Origin: Tatumella sp. JGM118
Lineage (GTDB): Bacteria > Pseudomonadota > Gammaproteobacteria > Enterobacterales > Enterobacteriaceae
NCBI RefSeq assembly: GCF_018257515.1
Contig: NZ_JAERJR010000001.1
Coordinates: forward strand, 248,001-312,000
Direction: 5' to 3'
Length of the DNA stretch: 64,000 bases
Both the position numbers and the translations under genes were made by a program. This document shows, one piece after another, positions 41,292 to 49,575 of the stretch. The notes under the pieces are model-generated. The model ran no database searches and was not told the DNA's origin. It saw nothing but the letters and a program-made list of their open reading frames with translations. The stretch's first letter is position 1. Every line of letters begins with the position of its first letter.

Positions 41292-41690
41292 TTACAAACC
41301 GTCAGGTCGCGGAACCTCGATATACTCACCGTCAATATTACGCTGATAATAATGGCCTGACTGCACGTAATAACGCTTACCATTATAATCCAGCGCCTGC
41401 AGTTGCTGCGGGGTACTCTGTGGCGGCGGGTTGACCACCACATAGTCATTCCCCTGACGCTGATAATAAATACCGTTGAGCAGATAGTAGGTGAGGCCGC
41501 CTATCAGGACTCCGGTCGCTAAATCCGGCAGAAAACCGCCGCCACCCGGGCCCGGGCCACCCCGCCATCCGGGTCCGCCAAAATCAGGGCCCGGGCCACC
41601 GAAGCCCGGGCCGGGACCATGCGGGTAAGCCAGCGCGATACCCGGCATAATCAGGGTTAACGCCAGCAGAGATGGGATAACTTTTTTCAT
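41292..41690 (-). CDS. Secreted Gly/Pro-rich DUF6515-like protein
   Basis: 132 residues. Signal peptide (cleaved after IALA, about residue 21), then a Gly-Pro-Phe-rich stretch, one hydrophobic span (LATGVLIGGLTYYLLNGIYY), and a C-terminal YYVQSGHYYQR repeat typical of DUF6515. Possibly an outer-membrane or periplasmic structural protein. No partner. Function unknown. Confidence 0.72.
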   Translation of the reverse strand: MKKVIPSLLALTLIMPGIALAYPHGPGPGFGGPGPDFGGPGWRGGPGPGGGGFLPDLATGVLIGGLTYYLLNGIYYQRQGNDYVVVNPPPQSTPQQLQALDYNGKRYYVQSGHYYQRNIDGEYIEVPRPDGL

Positions 41691-41859
41691 ATTCTATCTC
41701 CGACAATAACTGATCAGATGATCTGTGCGGATACCCGAAAACTCAAGCGTTACTGTCCGGATTTTGCCTTCCATTACACTATTTAACGCTTTCTTAACGG
41801 GCCTTCCGGTGAGGGCTGGCACTTCTTTACTTTACCTTCCCGTTACCGCCGCACCGGGG

Positions 41860-42444
41860 TTAATGCAGGGACTGCGTCAGTTGTTTTTGCCAGTCGATAG
41901 CGGTCGAATAAATCTGCCTGCCGGTCGTGCTGACGACCTGTTTTGTCAGAGGGCCCGGCAGTAATACGGCACCGGCGACCAATGTGATACAGAACCAGCG
42001 TTCCAGCAGATTACTCTTTTGCGGTTGCAACACCGGAAAGCGAAACCGCCAGCGGCAGGGCCATAGCAGAGGTACTCCGGCAGGCGTCAGCATATCGGCG
42101 ACAATGTGGCTCAGATACCCCAGCACCATTCCCTGCATCACGTCGGCAGGCAGCCACATAGCTTCCGGTAACTTCAGGTGTAACAGCCATAACCCTGCCA
42201 CGATAGCGATCAGGCTATGGGTAAATCCCCGGTGACCGAATGCACGGGAAACCGGGACTGAAATCCAGCGTAAACGTCTGCCGAGCAGGGAGGACGGGTG
42301 ATCAATGTCCGGCAGCAGACACGTAAGTAATGTTGCCGGCAGTAAATGCCACCAGTCTGCGTGGGCAATAACGGGGGTCAGATCGCTGCGTTTTGCAATG
42401 ATGGCGCTGGCAACAGCGAAAAGAATATGGCCTTCGGCCGTCAT
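41860..42444 (-). CDS. ydjM: Membrane-bound metal-dependent hydrolase YdjM, SOS-regulated
   Basis: 194 residues from ATG 42442-42444 (MTAEGHILF, as in E. coli). A longer start at 42477 would lie inside the LexA box and is rejected. Metal ligands: LPDIDHPSSLLGRRL and FGHRGFTHSL (HxxxD/H-type), plus GYLSHIVADMLTPAGVPLLWP. Four or so membrane spans. In E. coli it is a LexA target, and the box is present here at 42469. Confidence 0.94.
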   Translation of the reverse strand: MTAEGHILFAVASAIIAKRSDLTPVIAHADWWHLLPATLLTCLLPDIDHPSSLLGRRLRWISVPVSRAFGHRGFTHSLIAIVAGLWLLHLKLPEAMWLPADVMQGMVLGYLSHIVADMLTPAGVPLLWPCRWRFRFPVLQPQKSNLLERWFCITLVAGAVLLPGPLTKQVVSTTGRQIYSTAIDWQKQLTQSLH

Positions 42445-42468
42445 GAGATATCCTGCAACTTCCTGATT

Positions 42469-42488
42469 AACTGTCAATGTATACAGTA
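42469..42488. promoter_or_regulatory. LexA box at ydjM
   Basis: AACTGTCAATGTATACAGTA fits CTG-N10-CAG with the AT-rich centre of the LexA consensus. It sits 25 bases before the ydjM start. Confidence 0.85.
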
Positions 42489-42623
42489 TAGGGATTTATA
42501 CAGCGAAAAGGTATATGTGACGCTGTAACAAATAATAAATGATATTGACACAGGCAAAGAAAACTCTCGTCCTCCCGGTGCATAGAGCAGGAAAAAGCCA
42601 TAGGCGCTCTGGCTTAGCGGAAA

Positions 42624-43017
42624 GAAATTGAGTCAGGGAACCGGCAGAAAATCCCTTAGCTCAGACATCGGCTGAGTCAGTGGCCTGAGTGGCGGAGATT
42701 GTATGAATGCGGGTAACTTCGTCCGGAGAGGCAGAAGCACCCCCCGGATAGACGTGCAGGGCGATATTGATACCCTCAGCCGGGCTGACAGCGGGGAGCA
42801 GAGGCTCTCTGCCGCGTGAAGAAATTGCTGCAAGGGAACCGGCAGAAAATCCGTTAGCTCAGACATCGGCTGAGTCAGTGGCCTGAGTGGCGGGAATGGT
42901 CTGAATGCGGGTAACTTCGTCCGGAGAGGCAGAAGCACCCCCGGATAGCCGTGCAAGGCGATATTGATACCCTCAGCCGTGCTGACAGCGGGGAGCAGAG
43001 GCTCCCCGCCGCGGGCT
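42624..43017. repeat. Tandem duplication, 197-bp unit x 2
   Basis: Unit 1 is 42624-42820, unit 2 42821-43017, roughly 90% alike. Each contains GAAATTG, CCGGCAGAAAATC, CTCAGACATCGGCTGAG (itself an inverted repeat) and ATTGATACCCTCAGCC. Sequence like the hxpB stop region (GGCTTAGCGG) occurs before unit 1 and at the end of unit 2, so the array arose by duplication of the hxpB 3' flank. Short frames across it are not convincing genes. Confidence 0.8.
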
Positions 43018-43700
43018 TAGCGGGAAGCGGGCAGATAGCCCAGCAGATCCGGCGTTAAATCATTCAGCGAGTCAAGACGGGCATGAGCCAGACTCCAGAC
43101 CGGAAGATGAGCTTCTTCCGTGGCAGGAACGACCAGCGTGCGCATTCTGGCGGCTTTGGCAGCGATCATACCGTTCAGCGAGTCCTCCAGGGCGACACAA
43201 TGTAACGGATCTGTCGCCAGCGCGGCGGCGGCATTCAGATACACCTGCGGATGGGGTTTACTGTAGGGAAGTTCGCCTGCGGAAGCGACCGCGTCGAAAT
43301 AAGGCTGCAGAGAGAATAGTTCAAGCACGCTCTGAATTAAACTCAGCGGGGAGGCAGACGCGAGGCCGATTTTAAACCCACACTCCCGACACATCTCCAG
43401 AGCTTCGTGGACACCCGGCATCAGCGGGCGCTGCTGATCTATTTTCTCTGCCACCCTGGCGATAATCAGCCGTGTCATCTCTTCAGCATCCAGATGGCGG
43501 ATATTACCTGCATCAAACCACAGCCTCACCACCTGGTCGATACGTAATCCGGTGGTTTCAGGTAAGGCGTCACGCAGGCTGATATCGATGCCTGCGCGTG
43601 AGAAGACATCCAGTTCAGCCTGATGCCAGAACGGTTCAGAGTTGATCAGCAATCCGTCCATATCAAATATTGCTGCTTTGACCGGGCGATGATAGGCCAT
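43017..43700 (-). CDS. hxpB: Hexitol phosphatase / 2-deoxyglucose-6-phosphatase HxpB (YniC)
   Basis: 227 residues, HAD superfamily. Motif I FDMDGLLINSE, motif II SASPLSLI, motif III PYSKPHPQVYL and motif IV LEDSLNGMIAAK are all intact. Dephosphorylates sugar phosphates. Sits in the conserved ydjM-hxpB-yniB-yniA order; divergent from yniB. Confidence 0.96.
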   Translation of the reverse strand: MAYHRPVKAAIFDMDGLLINSEPFWHQAELDVFSRAGIDISLRDALPETTGLRIDQVVRLWFDAGNIRHLDAEEMTRLIIARVAEKIDQQRPLMPGVHEALEMCRECGFKIGLASASPLSLIQSVLELFSLQPYFDAVASAGELPYSKPHPQVYLNAAAALATDPLHCVALEDSLNGMIAAKAARMRTLVVPATEEAHLPVWSLAHARLDSLNDLTPDLLGYLPASR

Positions 43701-43869
43701 AAAACCCTCCGTGAATGGTTAAAACTTTGCAAAAAAATAACCGGAGTATGAAAATTATGCGTCCGGTTGTATGAAATATCTTCTGAATAATGATTTTAGC
43801 TGTATAAAACAGGAAAAATAGCCGGGGCGCAGGTAGACTTGTATCACAAAACACGCTGCAGGAGAGAGC

Positions 43870-44406
43870 ATGAATTACCAACAAACGGGCAGGATCGCCA
43901 TCGGCAAAAAAGTTGCCGGCTGGCTGTTGTTTATCCCCGCGGTGATATCCACACTGGTATCACTCATGAACTATTTGTACATCCACAGTGATAATCAACC
44001 CGGCATTGATGCTGTATTGACTGATTTCATTCATGTCATGATCAACATGGTTAAGTTTAACACGCCGTTCCTGAACTTTTTATGGCAGAACTCACCGGTA
44101 CCGGACTTCGGTACTCAGGCTGATGTCCTGTTCTGGATTATTTATATTGTGATCTTTGTCGGTCTGGCGTTACAGGCCTCGGGCGATCGTATGTGGCGAC
44201 AGTCGCGCTTTATGAAAGAGAGCATCGATGACCAGCTCATTCTGGAACGCGCTAAAGACAGCGGGGGGCTGACCCGTGAGCAACTGACCGAAAAGTTACA
44301 GACGAACAATCACTCCATTTTCAGGCAGTACTTCCAATTGTACATTCTGCCGGTGATTGTGATTGTTATCGGCTATTTTGCTCTGCGACTCACCGGCTTT
44401 TTCTGA
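43870..44406 (+). CDS. yniB: Inner-membrane protein YniB
   Basis: 178 residues, same as E. coli YniB, starting MNYQQTGRIAIGKKVAGWLLFIPAV. Three or four membrane spans and the conserved WRQSRFMKESIDDQLILERAK. RBS GGAGAGAGC. Function unknown. Convergent with yniA. Confidence 0.95.
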   Translation: MNYQQTGRIAIGKKVAGWLLFIPAVISTLVSLMNYLYIHSDNQPGIDAVLTDFIHVMINMVKFNTPFLNFLWQNSPVPDFGTQADVLFWIIYIVIFVGLALQASGDRMWRQSRFMKESIDDQLILERAKDSGGLTREQLTEKLQTNNHSIFRQYFQLYILPVIVIVIGYFALRLTGFF

Positions 44407-44416
44407 ATTCCCGCTC

Positions 44417-45286
44417 TCAACGATAATCGCGCAACAGGGTATCAATGACTTGTTGCGCTTCTTCCACCCAGTGTTCCCCGAATGCACAGGCGCGATTCAG
44501 CAAATAGTACAGCCGGTAAGCCGGCTGGCGGTCTGCATAGCCTGCCGGTAAGGGACTGATTTTCTCATAAGCCTGAATCAGCGGGGTGGTTAATACATTG
44601 TCCGGTTGCCACAGTGCCAGATCACATTCTCTGTCCCCCCAGTAACATGCCGGATTAAACAGCCAGGGCGAATTATGTGCTTCAGCACAATGCCCGGGCC
44701 AGAGATCCCCATGCAATAAGGACGGTGCGGGGTGGTGATTTTCCAGACAGCGGGCGACACTGGCAATAATCTGTTCGGTATCGCCAAAGGTTAACTTTTT
44801 CTCAGCGGCTATTTGTAACTGCCAGCCGATACGTTGTTCCGGAAAGAAGGAGGACCAGCGGTTCTGCCAGTTATTGGGTTGTGGTGACAGTGTCACTGAA
44901 TTATCAAAATCAAGACCAAACTTAGGTTGTTCACTCCATTGATGGAGTCTGGCGAGCTGCTCACCCAGTAACGCAGCAGAAGCTTTACTCAACGGTGCCG
45001 GGGGAAGATATTCAAGGATCAGAAAGCTATGATGCCGCGAGGTTCCGCTGCCATACACTGCCGGTACTCTGACACATCCGGTCCTGGCCAGCAAAGCCAG
45101 TTGGTCCGCTTCCTCGATAAAGCGGGGCAACATCTCACGATGATTGGATTTGATAAAATAGTGTTTATCGCCGCTCACCATCTGCCAGGACTGATTAACC
45201 TCACCCCCGTGGCATTGATGATAATGAGATATTCCTGCAAAATCGCTTTGCTGCTCTTCTAACAGTCGATGAATGGCTGACCACAT
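44417..45286 (-). CDS. yniA: Fructosamine-kinase-like YniA with altered active site
   Basis: 289 residues, full length, aligned by motif with the fructosamine/ketosamine kinase family (GGEVNQSWQMVSGDKHYFIKSN, FLILEYLPP, RECDLALW). Two usually invariant metal ligands are changed: the catalytic loop reads HGDLWPGH (family HGDLWxGN), and the Mg-binding Asp of the 'DPA-x-Y-x-G' motif is Asn (FNPACYWGDRE). In E. coli the gene is active as a kinase of this fold. Here loss of phosphotransfer is likely, so it may be a pseudokinase or use another metal. No frameshift. Confidence 0.9.
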   Translation of the reverse strand: MWSAIHRLLEEQQSDFAGISHYHQCHGGEVNQSWQMVSGDKHYFIKSNHREMLPRFIEEADQLALLARTGCVRVPAVYGSGTSRHHSFLILEYLPPAPLSKASAALLGEQLARLHQWSEQPKFGLDFDNSVTLSPQPNNWQNRWSSFFPEQRIGWQLQIAAEKKLTFGDTEQIIASVARCLENHHPAPSLLHGDLWPGHCAEAHNSPWLFNPACYWGDRECDLALWQPDNVLTTPLIQAYEKISPLPAGYADRQPAYRLYYLLNRACAFGEHWVEEAQQVIDTLLRDYR

Positions 45287-45692
45287 AGTGTTGTCCTCAA
45301 TTTCGCTGCGTGTTCAGATTGTAACCCGCATTTCGTCGAAGTTTCCAGCCGCGGGATCTCAACCCGGGATCTTTTTTCTGTCTGGCCGCAAACTTAGACT
45401 ATCCACGATAGCGTTAAGTTTATTTACTGCCATTAACCTGGACGTTAGTAACGTCATCTTTTGATACATTCCGTCCGGCATTTTATGTGATTTTGCTTTC
45501 TATTTTTTTATTCACGTCTATCATTACCCGCTACTGTTCAGATCAATCTGAATCACGCTAAGGCCTGTCACTTTTTTTTGACAAGGAAAGCGAATACATG
45601 CTTTTTTACAAAACTCGGGTAAATGGCATTCAACGCTATTTAAAAGTTTTCAGACTTAGCTATTAACAACGTCGTCAGTACAGGTCTTTTCA
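45287..45692. other. Intergenic, yniA to ydiY
   Basis: Holds the divergent promoters. pfkB, which neighbours ydiY in E. coli, is missing. No gene seen. Confidence 0.5.
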
Positions 45693-46454
45693 ATGAAAGC
45701 GTTCAATAAAATCTCAGCAGCACTGCTGCTTACCGCCGGTGTGTTCGCCCAGCAGGCATATGCTGATAACTCAGTATTTACCTCGATGGATGATCCTTCT
45801 ACCGCAAAAAAGCCTTTTGAAGGTTCGGCTTCTGCAGGTTATCTGGCACAGAGTGGTAACACCACCAGTTCTTCTCTGACAGCCCAGACCAACATGACCT
45901 GGTACCAGGAATCAATGGCATACAGCCTGTGGGGCAATGCGTCGAACACCTCATCCAACGATGAACGTTCTTCTGAAACCTATACCGTGGGTGGCCGTTC
46001 ACGTTATAACCTGAACAGCAGCGACTATCTGTTCGGTCAGGCAAGCTGGTTAAGTGACCGTTTCAATGGTTACGACAGCCGCGATACGATGACTGCCGGT
46101 TACGGTCGTCAGATCCTTAACGGGCCGGTGCATTCACTGCGTGCTGAATTGGGTCCGGGTGTTCGTTATGATGATTATCATGATGGTGGTCACCAGACGA
46201 AAGCACTGGCTTACGGTGCACTGAGTTACCAGTGGCAGCTGACGGATACCACGAAGTTTATTCAGGGTGTGTCCGTACTGAGTACACTGGGGAATGATAC
46301 GACTCTGAACTCCGAAACCGGTTTACAGGTAGCGATCAATTCTCACTTCTCTCTGAAACTGGCCTACGACCTGACCTGGAATAACAATCCGCCGTCATCT
46401 GCGCCGGATCGTACCGACAGTAAAACCTCTGTACTGCTGTCTTACTCCATGTAA
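45693..46454 (+). CDS. ydiY: DUF481 outer-membrane protein YdiY
   Basis: 253 residues. Signal peptide (AQQAYA-D, residue 24), then a DUF481 beta-barrel with GYLAQSGNTTSSSLTAQTNM and alternating aromatic strands, ending in the aromatic-rich SVLLSYSM for outer-membrane insertion. E. coli YdiY is acid-induced. Probably an outer-membrane protein of unknown cargo. Confidence 0.93.
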   Translation: MKAFNKISAALLLTAGVFAQQAYADNSVFTSMDDPSTAKKPFEGSASAGYLAQSGNTTSSSLTAQTNMTWYQESMAYSLWGNASNTSSNDERSSETYTVGGRSRYNLNSSDYLFGQASWLSDRFNGYDSRDTMTAGYGRQILNGPVHSLRAELGPGVRYDDYHDGGHQTKALAYGALSYQWQLTDTTKFIQGVSVLSTLGNDTTLNSETGLQVAINSHFSLKLAYDLTWNNNPPSSAPDRTDSKTSVLLSYSM

Positions 46455-46469
46455 GCCAACAGAAGAGAC

Positions 46470-46498
46470 AAAAAGGCCCGCTAAGCGGGCTTTTTTTT
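46470..46498 (+). terminator. ydiY terminator
   Basis: AAAAGGCCCGC / GCGGGCTTTTTTTT hairpin. Confidence 0.85.
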
Positions 46499-46512
46499 GT
46501 CCTTTGACCCGT

Positions 46513-46850
46513 CCTGAATAGTGTTGACAGGTTCCTTATCTTATTCCGCAGTGCGTGAGTATCGCAGAGAGCAAACGCACCCAACGCGATTATCCTCTAT
46601 CCTTCAAAACCACTGTTGTTGAGCAGGTCAAAAAAGGTGAGATGACCTGTAAACAGGCCCGGCAGCGATACTGAAATGTCCTGAATTGCGTCGACAGGCT
46701 CCTGATCTTATTCCGCAGCGCGTGAGTATCGCAGAGAGCAAGCGCACCCACCGGGATTATTCTCTATCCTTCAAAACCACTGTTGTTGAGCAGGGTGAAA
46801 AAGGCGAAATAACCGACAAACAGGCCTCAGCTGCGATAGGGGAGCCGTGG
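46513..46850 (+). pseudogene. Two tandem IS3-family OrfA remnants
   Basis: Two copies of about 167 bases, beginning at 46513 and 46680. Each has CCTGAAT(A/T)G...GACAGG and then codons SIAESKRTxRDYxLSFKTTVVEQ (46555-46674 and from 46722), the N-terminal helix-turn-helix of IS3-group transposase OrfA, with the next piece KGE(M/I)TxKQA. The first copy ends in a stop after 39 residues; the second runs on into unrelated sequence. No OrfB or clear IS ends. A dead relic. Confidence 0.65.
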
Positions 46851-46957
46851 GTGTCCCACCGTTGTTGTCACCCGTCTGCGTCCTGCCCGAAATGGAAAGA
46901 CGCGGGCCGTGTTGACCGGACCCGCTTATGTGTGGGTGCGTGCCAGGAACGGGAGGC

Positions 46958-47434
46958 TCAGAGCAGTGCACAGTCAATTTTTGCCACAATCTTGCGCAGA
47001 GCGGCCGGGGTAGTACAGGTGCTCATCGGGCGGTGAAGTTCCTGCGGGAATATAATGGCCAGCTCACCGGGTTGCAGATGGATCAGTGTCTCCCCCGGTA
47101 TGGCAGCACAGAACCCGAGGTCGTGTGCATCATTAAAGGGTTCACTGAGGTCGAGCGGCAGGCCGCGGACACCGGCGCCAATGACTTCATTACCTTCCAG
47201 CACAATATGAATATCCAGATACTGGCGATGAAATTCCGGTTTCTGGCTTTCCAGCGGCCGGGTTTCCCCCTCAGCGACATTGAAAAACATCTGTTTGCCC
47301 TGCACCTGATAGTGGCCTGCCGGCAGGCTATAGGGGTCACTTTCGATGATCGTTGCCAGCATTTGACGAATGGCGGCAGGATAGAAGGTATTTTCAGCCG
47401 CGGTGGCTAAGGCATCAATAATCATAATATTCAT
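46958..47434 (-). CDS. YhcH/YjgK/YiaL-family (TabA-like) protein
   Basis: 158 residues of the DUF386 beta-barrel family: EFHRQYLDIHIVLEGNE and PFNDAHDLGF, with the C-terminal PGELAIIFPQELHRP. Members bind metal and include TabA, sialic-acid and sugar-acid cluster proteins; several are sugar-epimerase/mutarotase-like. Here 20 bases after gntK on the same strand, so it probably helps sugar-acid use. Three E. coli paralogues exist, so no symbol given. Confidence 0.85.
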   Translation of the reverse strand: MNIMIIDALATAAENTFYPAAIRQMLATIIESDPYSLPAGHYQVQGKQMFFNVAEGETRPLESQKPEFHRQYLDIHIVLEGNEVIGAGVRGLPLDLSEPFNDAHDLGFCAAIPGETLIHLQPGELAIIFPQELHRPMSTCTTPAALRKIVAKIDCALL

Positions 47435-47454
47435 CCCGGTTGTGGGGCGGTGTA

Positions 47455-47964
47455 TTACCGCAAACAGGTCATATACTGGCTGACAATATTGTCCACCGGC
47501 GGCACGATACTCACCGCCATGACGTCCGGCTCATCGTGACCCGGTATTTCCAGGTTAGAAAACTGGCTACGCAGCAGAGTCTCCGGCATAAAATGACCTC
47601 TGCGTTGACGCATACGGCTCATTACCTGCTCGAAATCCCCCTGTAACCATAAAAAACGCACATGCGGGCTGCCAGCGCGTAACTGATCCCGGTAAGACTT
47701 TTTAAGCGCGGAACAGACCAGCACACCGGTTTCGTTTTTCTGTTCCAGGCTGTAGATCACATCGGCCAGCCGGCACAGCCAGGGTTGCCTGTCGGCATCA
47801 TCCAGCGCCTGACCGGCCGCCATTTTGTCGATGTTCCGTCGGGGGTGCAGATCATCCCCGTCAATAAATTTGGCGTTCAGGGCGTGCGAAAGCGCCTGGC
47901 CTACCGTAGATTTTCCGGTCCCGGATACGCCCATCACGATAATGCACTGGCCTGCCATAATCAC
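47455..47964 (-). CDS. Gluconokinase
   Basis: 169 residues with P-loop GVSGTGKSTV, then DGDDLHPRRNIDKMAAGQALDDADRQPWL and CSALKKSYRDQLR, all family hallmarks. Phosphorylates gluconate to 6-phosphogluconate. Could be GntK or IdnK type; not decided. Divergent from the LacI regulator. An alternative start is the second Met (MAGQ). Confidence 0.93.
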   Translation of the reverse strand: MIMAGQCIIVMGVSGTGKSTVGQALSHALNAKFIDGDDLHPRRNIDKMAAGQALDDADRQPWLCRLADVIYSLEQKNETGVLVCSALKKSYRDQLRAGSPHVRFLWLQGDFEQVMSRMRQRRGHFMPETLLRSQFSNLEIPGHDEPDVMAVSIVPPVDNIVSQYMTCLR

Positions 47965-48374
47965 TCCTCAGGTTATTCACGGGTTGCGGTTTATTACTCA
48001 GAGACGGCCCGCAGTCGCCTTTGGCGGCACGATGACCGCAATCGTCGGGTTTACGTCTGCCGGGGCAGAGCCTCTGGCGTGACTGTCTTCAGGGCAGGCA
48101 CATTATCCGGTGGCCCGGCCCGGGAGGCGGTATTATCCGGTAGGCCACTGACAACGGTGCCGCCGGTCACAGGTTCTATCTCACGTTTTTCGCGGCGGTT
48201 AAACTGTGACGCTGATCACTAAAAATGATGTTACAAAACAACGTTACTGGCGCTGTGATCGATGGCATAAAATCAGCCCGACACCCTGCCATCGACGACC
48301 CGAAGCGAAGATGTTCATTTCGGTGTCGGGCAGGCATAATGGATTACCGATTCCGGTACTGACTGGCAGAAACA
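47965..48374. other. Divergent promoter region with inverted repeat
   Basis: Between gluconokinase and regulator. A 10-bp inverted repeat GCCCGACACC / GGTGTCGGGC (48276-48285 and 48322-48331, 36-base spacing) and GTTAC-containing half-sites near 48229-48248 could be operators; E. coli GntR sites contain TGTTAC. No gene. Confidence 0.4.
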
Positions 48375-49367
48375 ATGAAATTGCAGCGCATCACATTGAA
48401 TGATATTGCGACCCTCGCGGGTGTAACAAAGATGACCGTCAGCCGGTATTTGCGTACGCCCGAAAAAGTCAAACCGGAAACCGCAGAGCGTATCGCCAGC
48501 GTTATTGAGGAAGTGGGCTATCAGCCTGACCCGGACAATGCGGCGATTAACAGTAATGCCATCGGGCGGATCGGGGTGCTGGTTCCGTCATTTCATAACC
48601 AGATTTTTGCAGACGTGCTGGCAGGGGTCGAAACCGCGGCTGCCGCCAGGGGTTACCAGACCCTGGTGGTCAATTACGATTACAACAGCCAGAAAGAAGA
48701 AGAACAGATAGCGACCGTACTGGCTTTTAATGTTAAAGCTCTGTTACTGACGGAGAGCGTGCACAGCGTGCGCGCAGAAAAGTATTTACGGTCGGCAAAA
48801 ATCCCTGTGGCGGAAGTGATGGGGCTGACAGAAAACAGCGGACGGATTAATGTCGGCTTTGATAACCAGCGCGCCGGTCTGGACATGACACGTATGCTGC
48901 TGGCCAGCGGAAAAACACGGATTATTTATTTCGGGTCGATGGCTGACCTCAGGGATGAACAACGTTATGCCGGTTACTGTCAGGCGATGGCGGAGGCCGG
49001 CCTGCCGCCCGGACGTATTACTCCGGGTAAGGTCTCTTCTGTGACTATCGGCGCAGGCATGATGACCCTTGCACGCCAGATGTATCCTGAGATGGACGGC
49101 ATTCTGTGCACCAATGATGATCTGGCGGTGGGTGTGCTACGCGAATGCATCGCCAGCGACATCCGTGTGCCGGAGCAACTGGCCATTGCCGGCTTCCACG
49201 GTCTGGAGATCGGCCAGGTGACAACCCCGAAACTCGCCAGTGTGCTGACGCCACGTTTTGAAATGGGCAAGGTTGCCACAGAGATTCTGATTAAAAAAAT
49301 TCAGGGATTACCCACGATAGAACGGGTAGATTTACATTACCGGTTGTCGATGGGAGAAACCATCTGA
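48375..49367 (+). CDS. LacI-family regulator (GntR/IdnR-like)
   Basis: 330 residues. Helix-turn-helix TLNDIATLAGVTKMTVSRYL at the N-terminus, then a periplasmic-binding-like effector domain (FADVLAGVETAAAARGYQTL, CTNDDLAVGVLRE, AIAGFHGLEIGQVTTPKLASVLTP). The last segment is typical of gluconate regulators. It probably controls the divergent gluconokinase gene and the dehydrogenase/transporter downstream. Confidence 0.9.
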   Translation: MKLQRITLNDIATLAGVTKMTVSRYLRTPEKVKPETAERIASVIEEVGYQPDPDNAAINSNAIGRIGVLVPSFHNQIFADVLAGVETAAAARGYQTLVVNYDYNSQKEEEQIATVLAFNVKALLLTESVHSVRAEKYLRSAKIPVAEVMGLTENSGRINVGFDNQRAGLDMTRMLLASGKTRIIYFGSMADLRDEQRYAGYCQAMAEAGLPPGRITPGKVSSVTIGAGMMTLARQMYPEMDGILCTNDDLAVGVLRECIASDIRVPEQLAIAGFHGLEIGQVTTPKLASVLTPRFEMGKVATEILIKKIQGLPTIERVDLHYRLSMGETI

Positions 49368-49453
49368 CCGGCGGCCTGACACCTTTCTGTTCCCTCCTGA
49401 ACCTGTTGACCCCTGATCTCCTCCTGTTAAATAACCGTAAAATGCCTGCCAGA

Positions 49454-49496
49454 TCACGCCAGAAGTAACACAAATTTTTAACATTATCTGGCGTGA
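49454..49496. promoter_or_regulatory. Inverted repeat upstream of the dehydrogenase
   Basis: TCACGCCAGA (49454-49463) and TCTGGCGTGA (49487-49496), 10 bp perfect with 23 bases between, about 80 bases before the dehydrogenase. No T-run, so an operator is more likely than a terminator. Confidence 0.4.
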
Positions 49497-49575
49497 CGGA
49501 GATCGCAACATTCAGCAGCAAAAACCCGTTTGATACATAAGACACGCTACAGGCTTATCAGACAGGACCGTTGCT

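Noticed and set aside
42445-42477. Upstream ydjM start at 42477
   Set aside because: Lies inside the LexA box; MTAEGH at 42444 matches E. coli YdjM.
42633-42956. 107-codon frame on the minus strand over the 197-bp repeats
   Set aside because: Merely reflects the duplicated DNA; no ribosome site or family likeness.
46686-47036. 116-codon frame continuing the second IS remnant
   Set aside because: After about 40 residues the sequence no longer resembles a transposase, and it overlaps the YhcH-like gene antisense.
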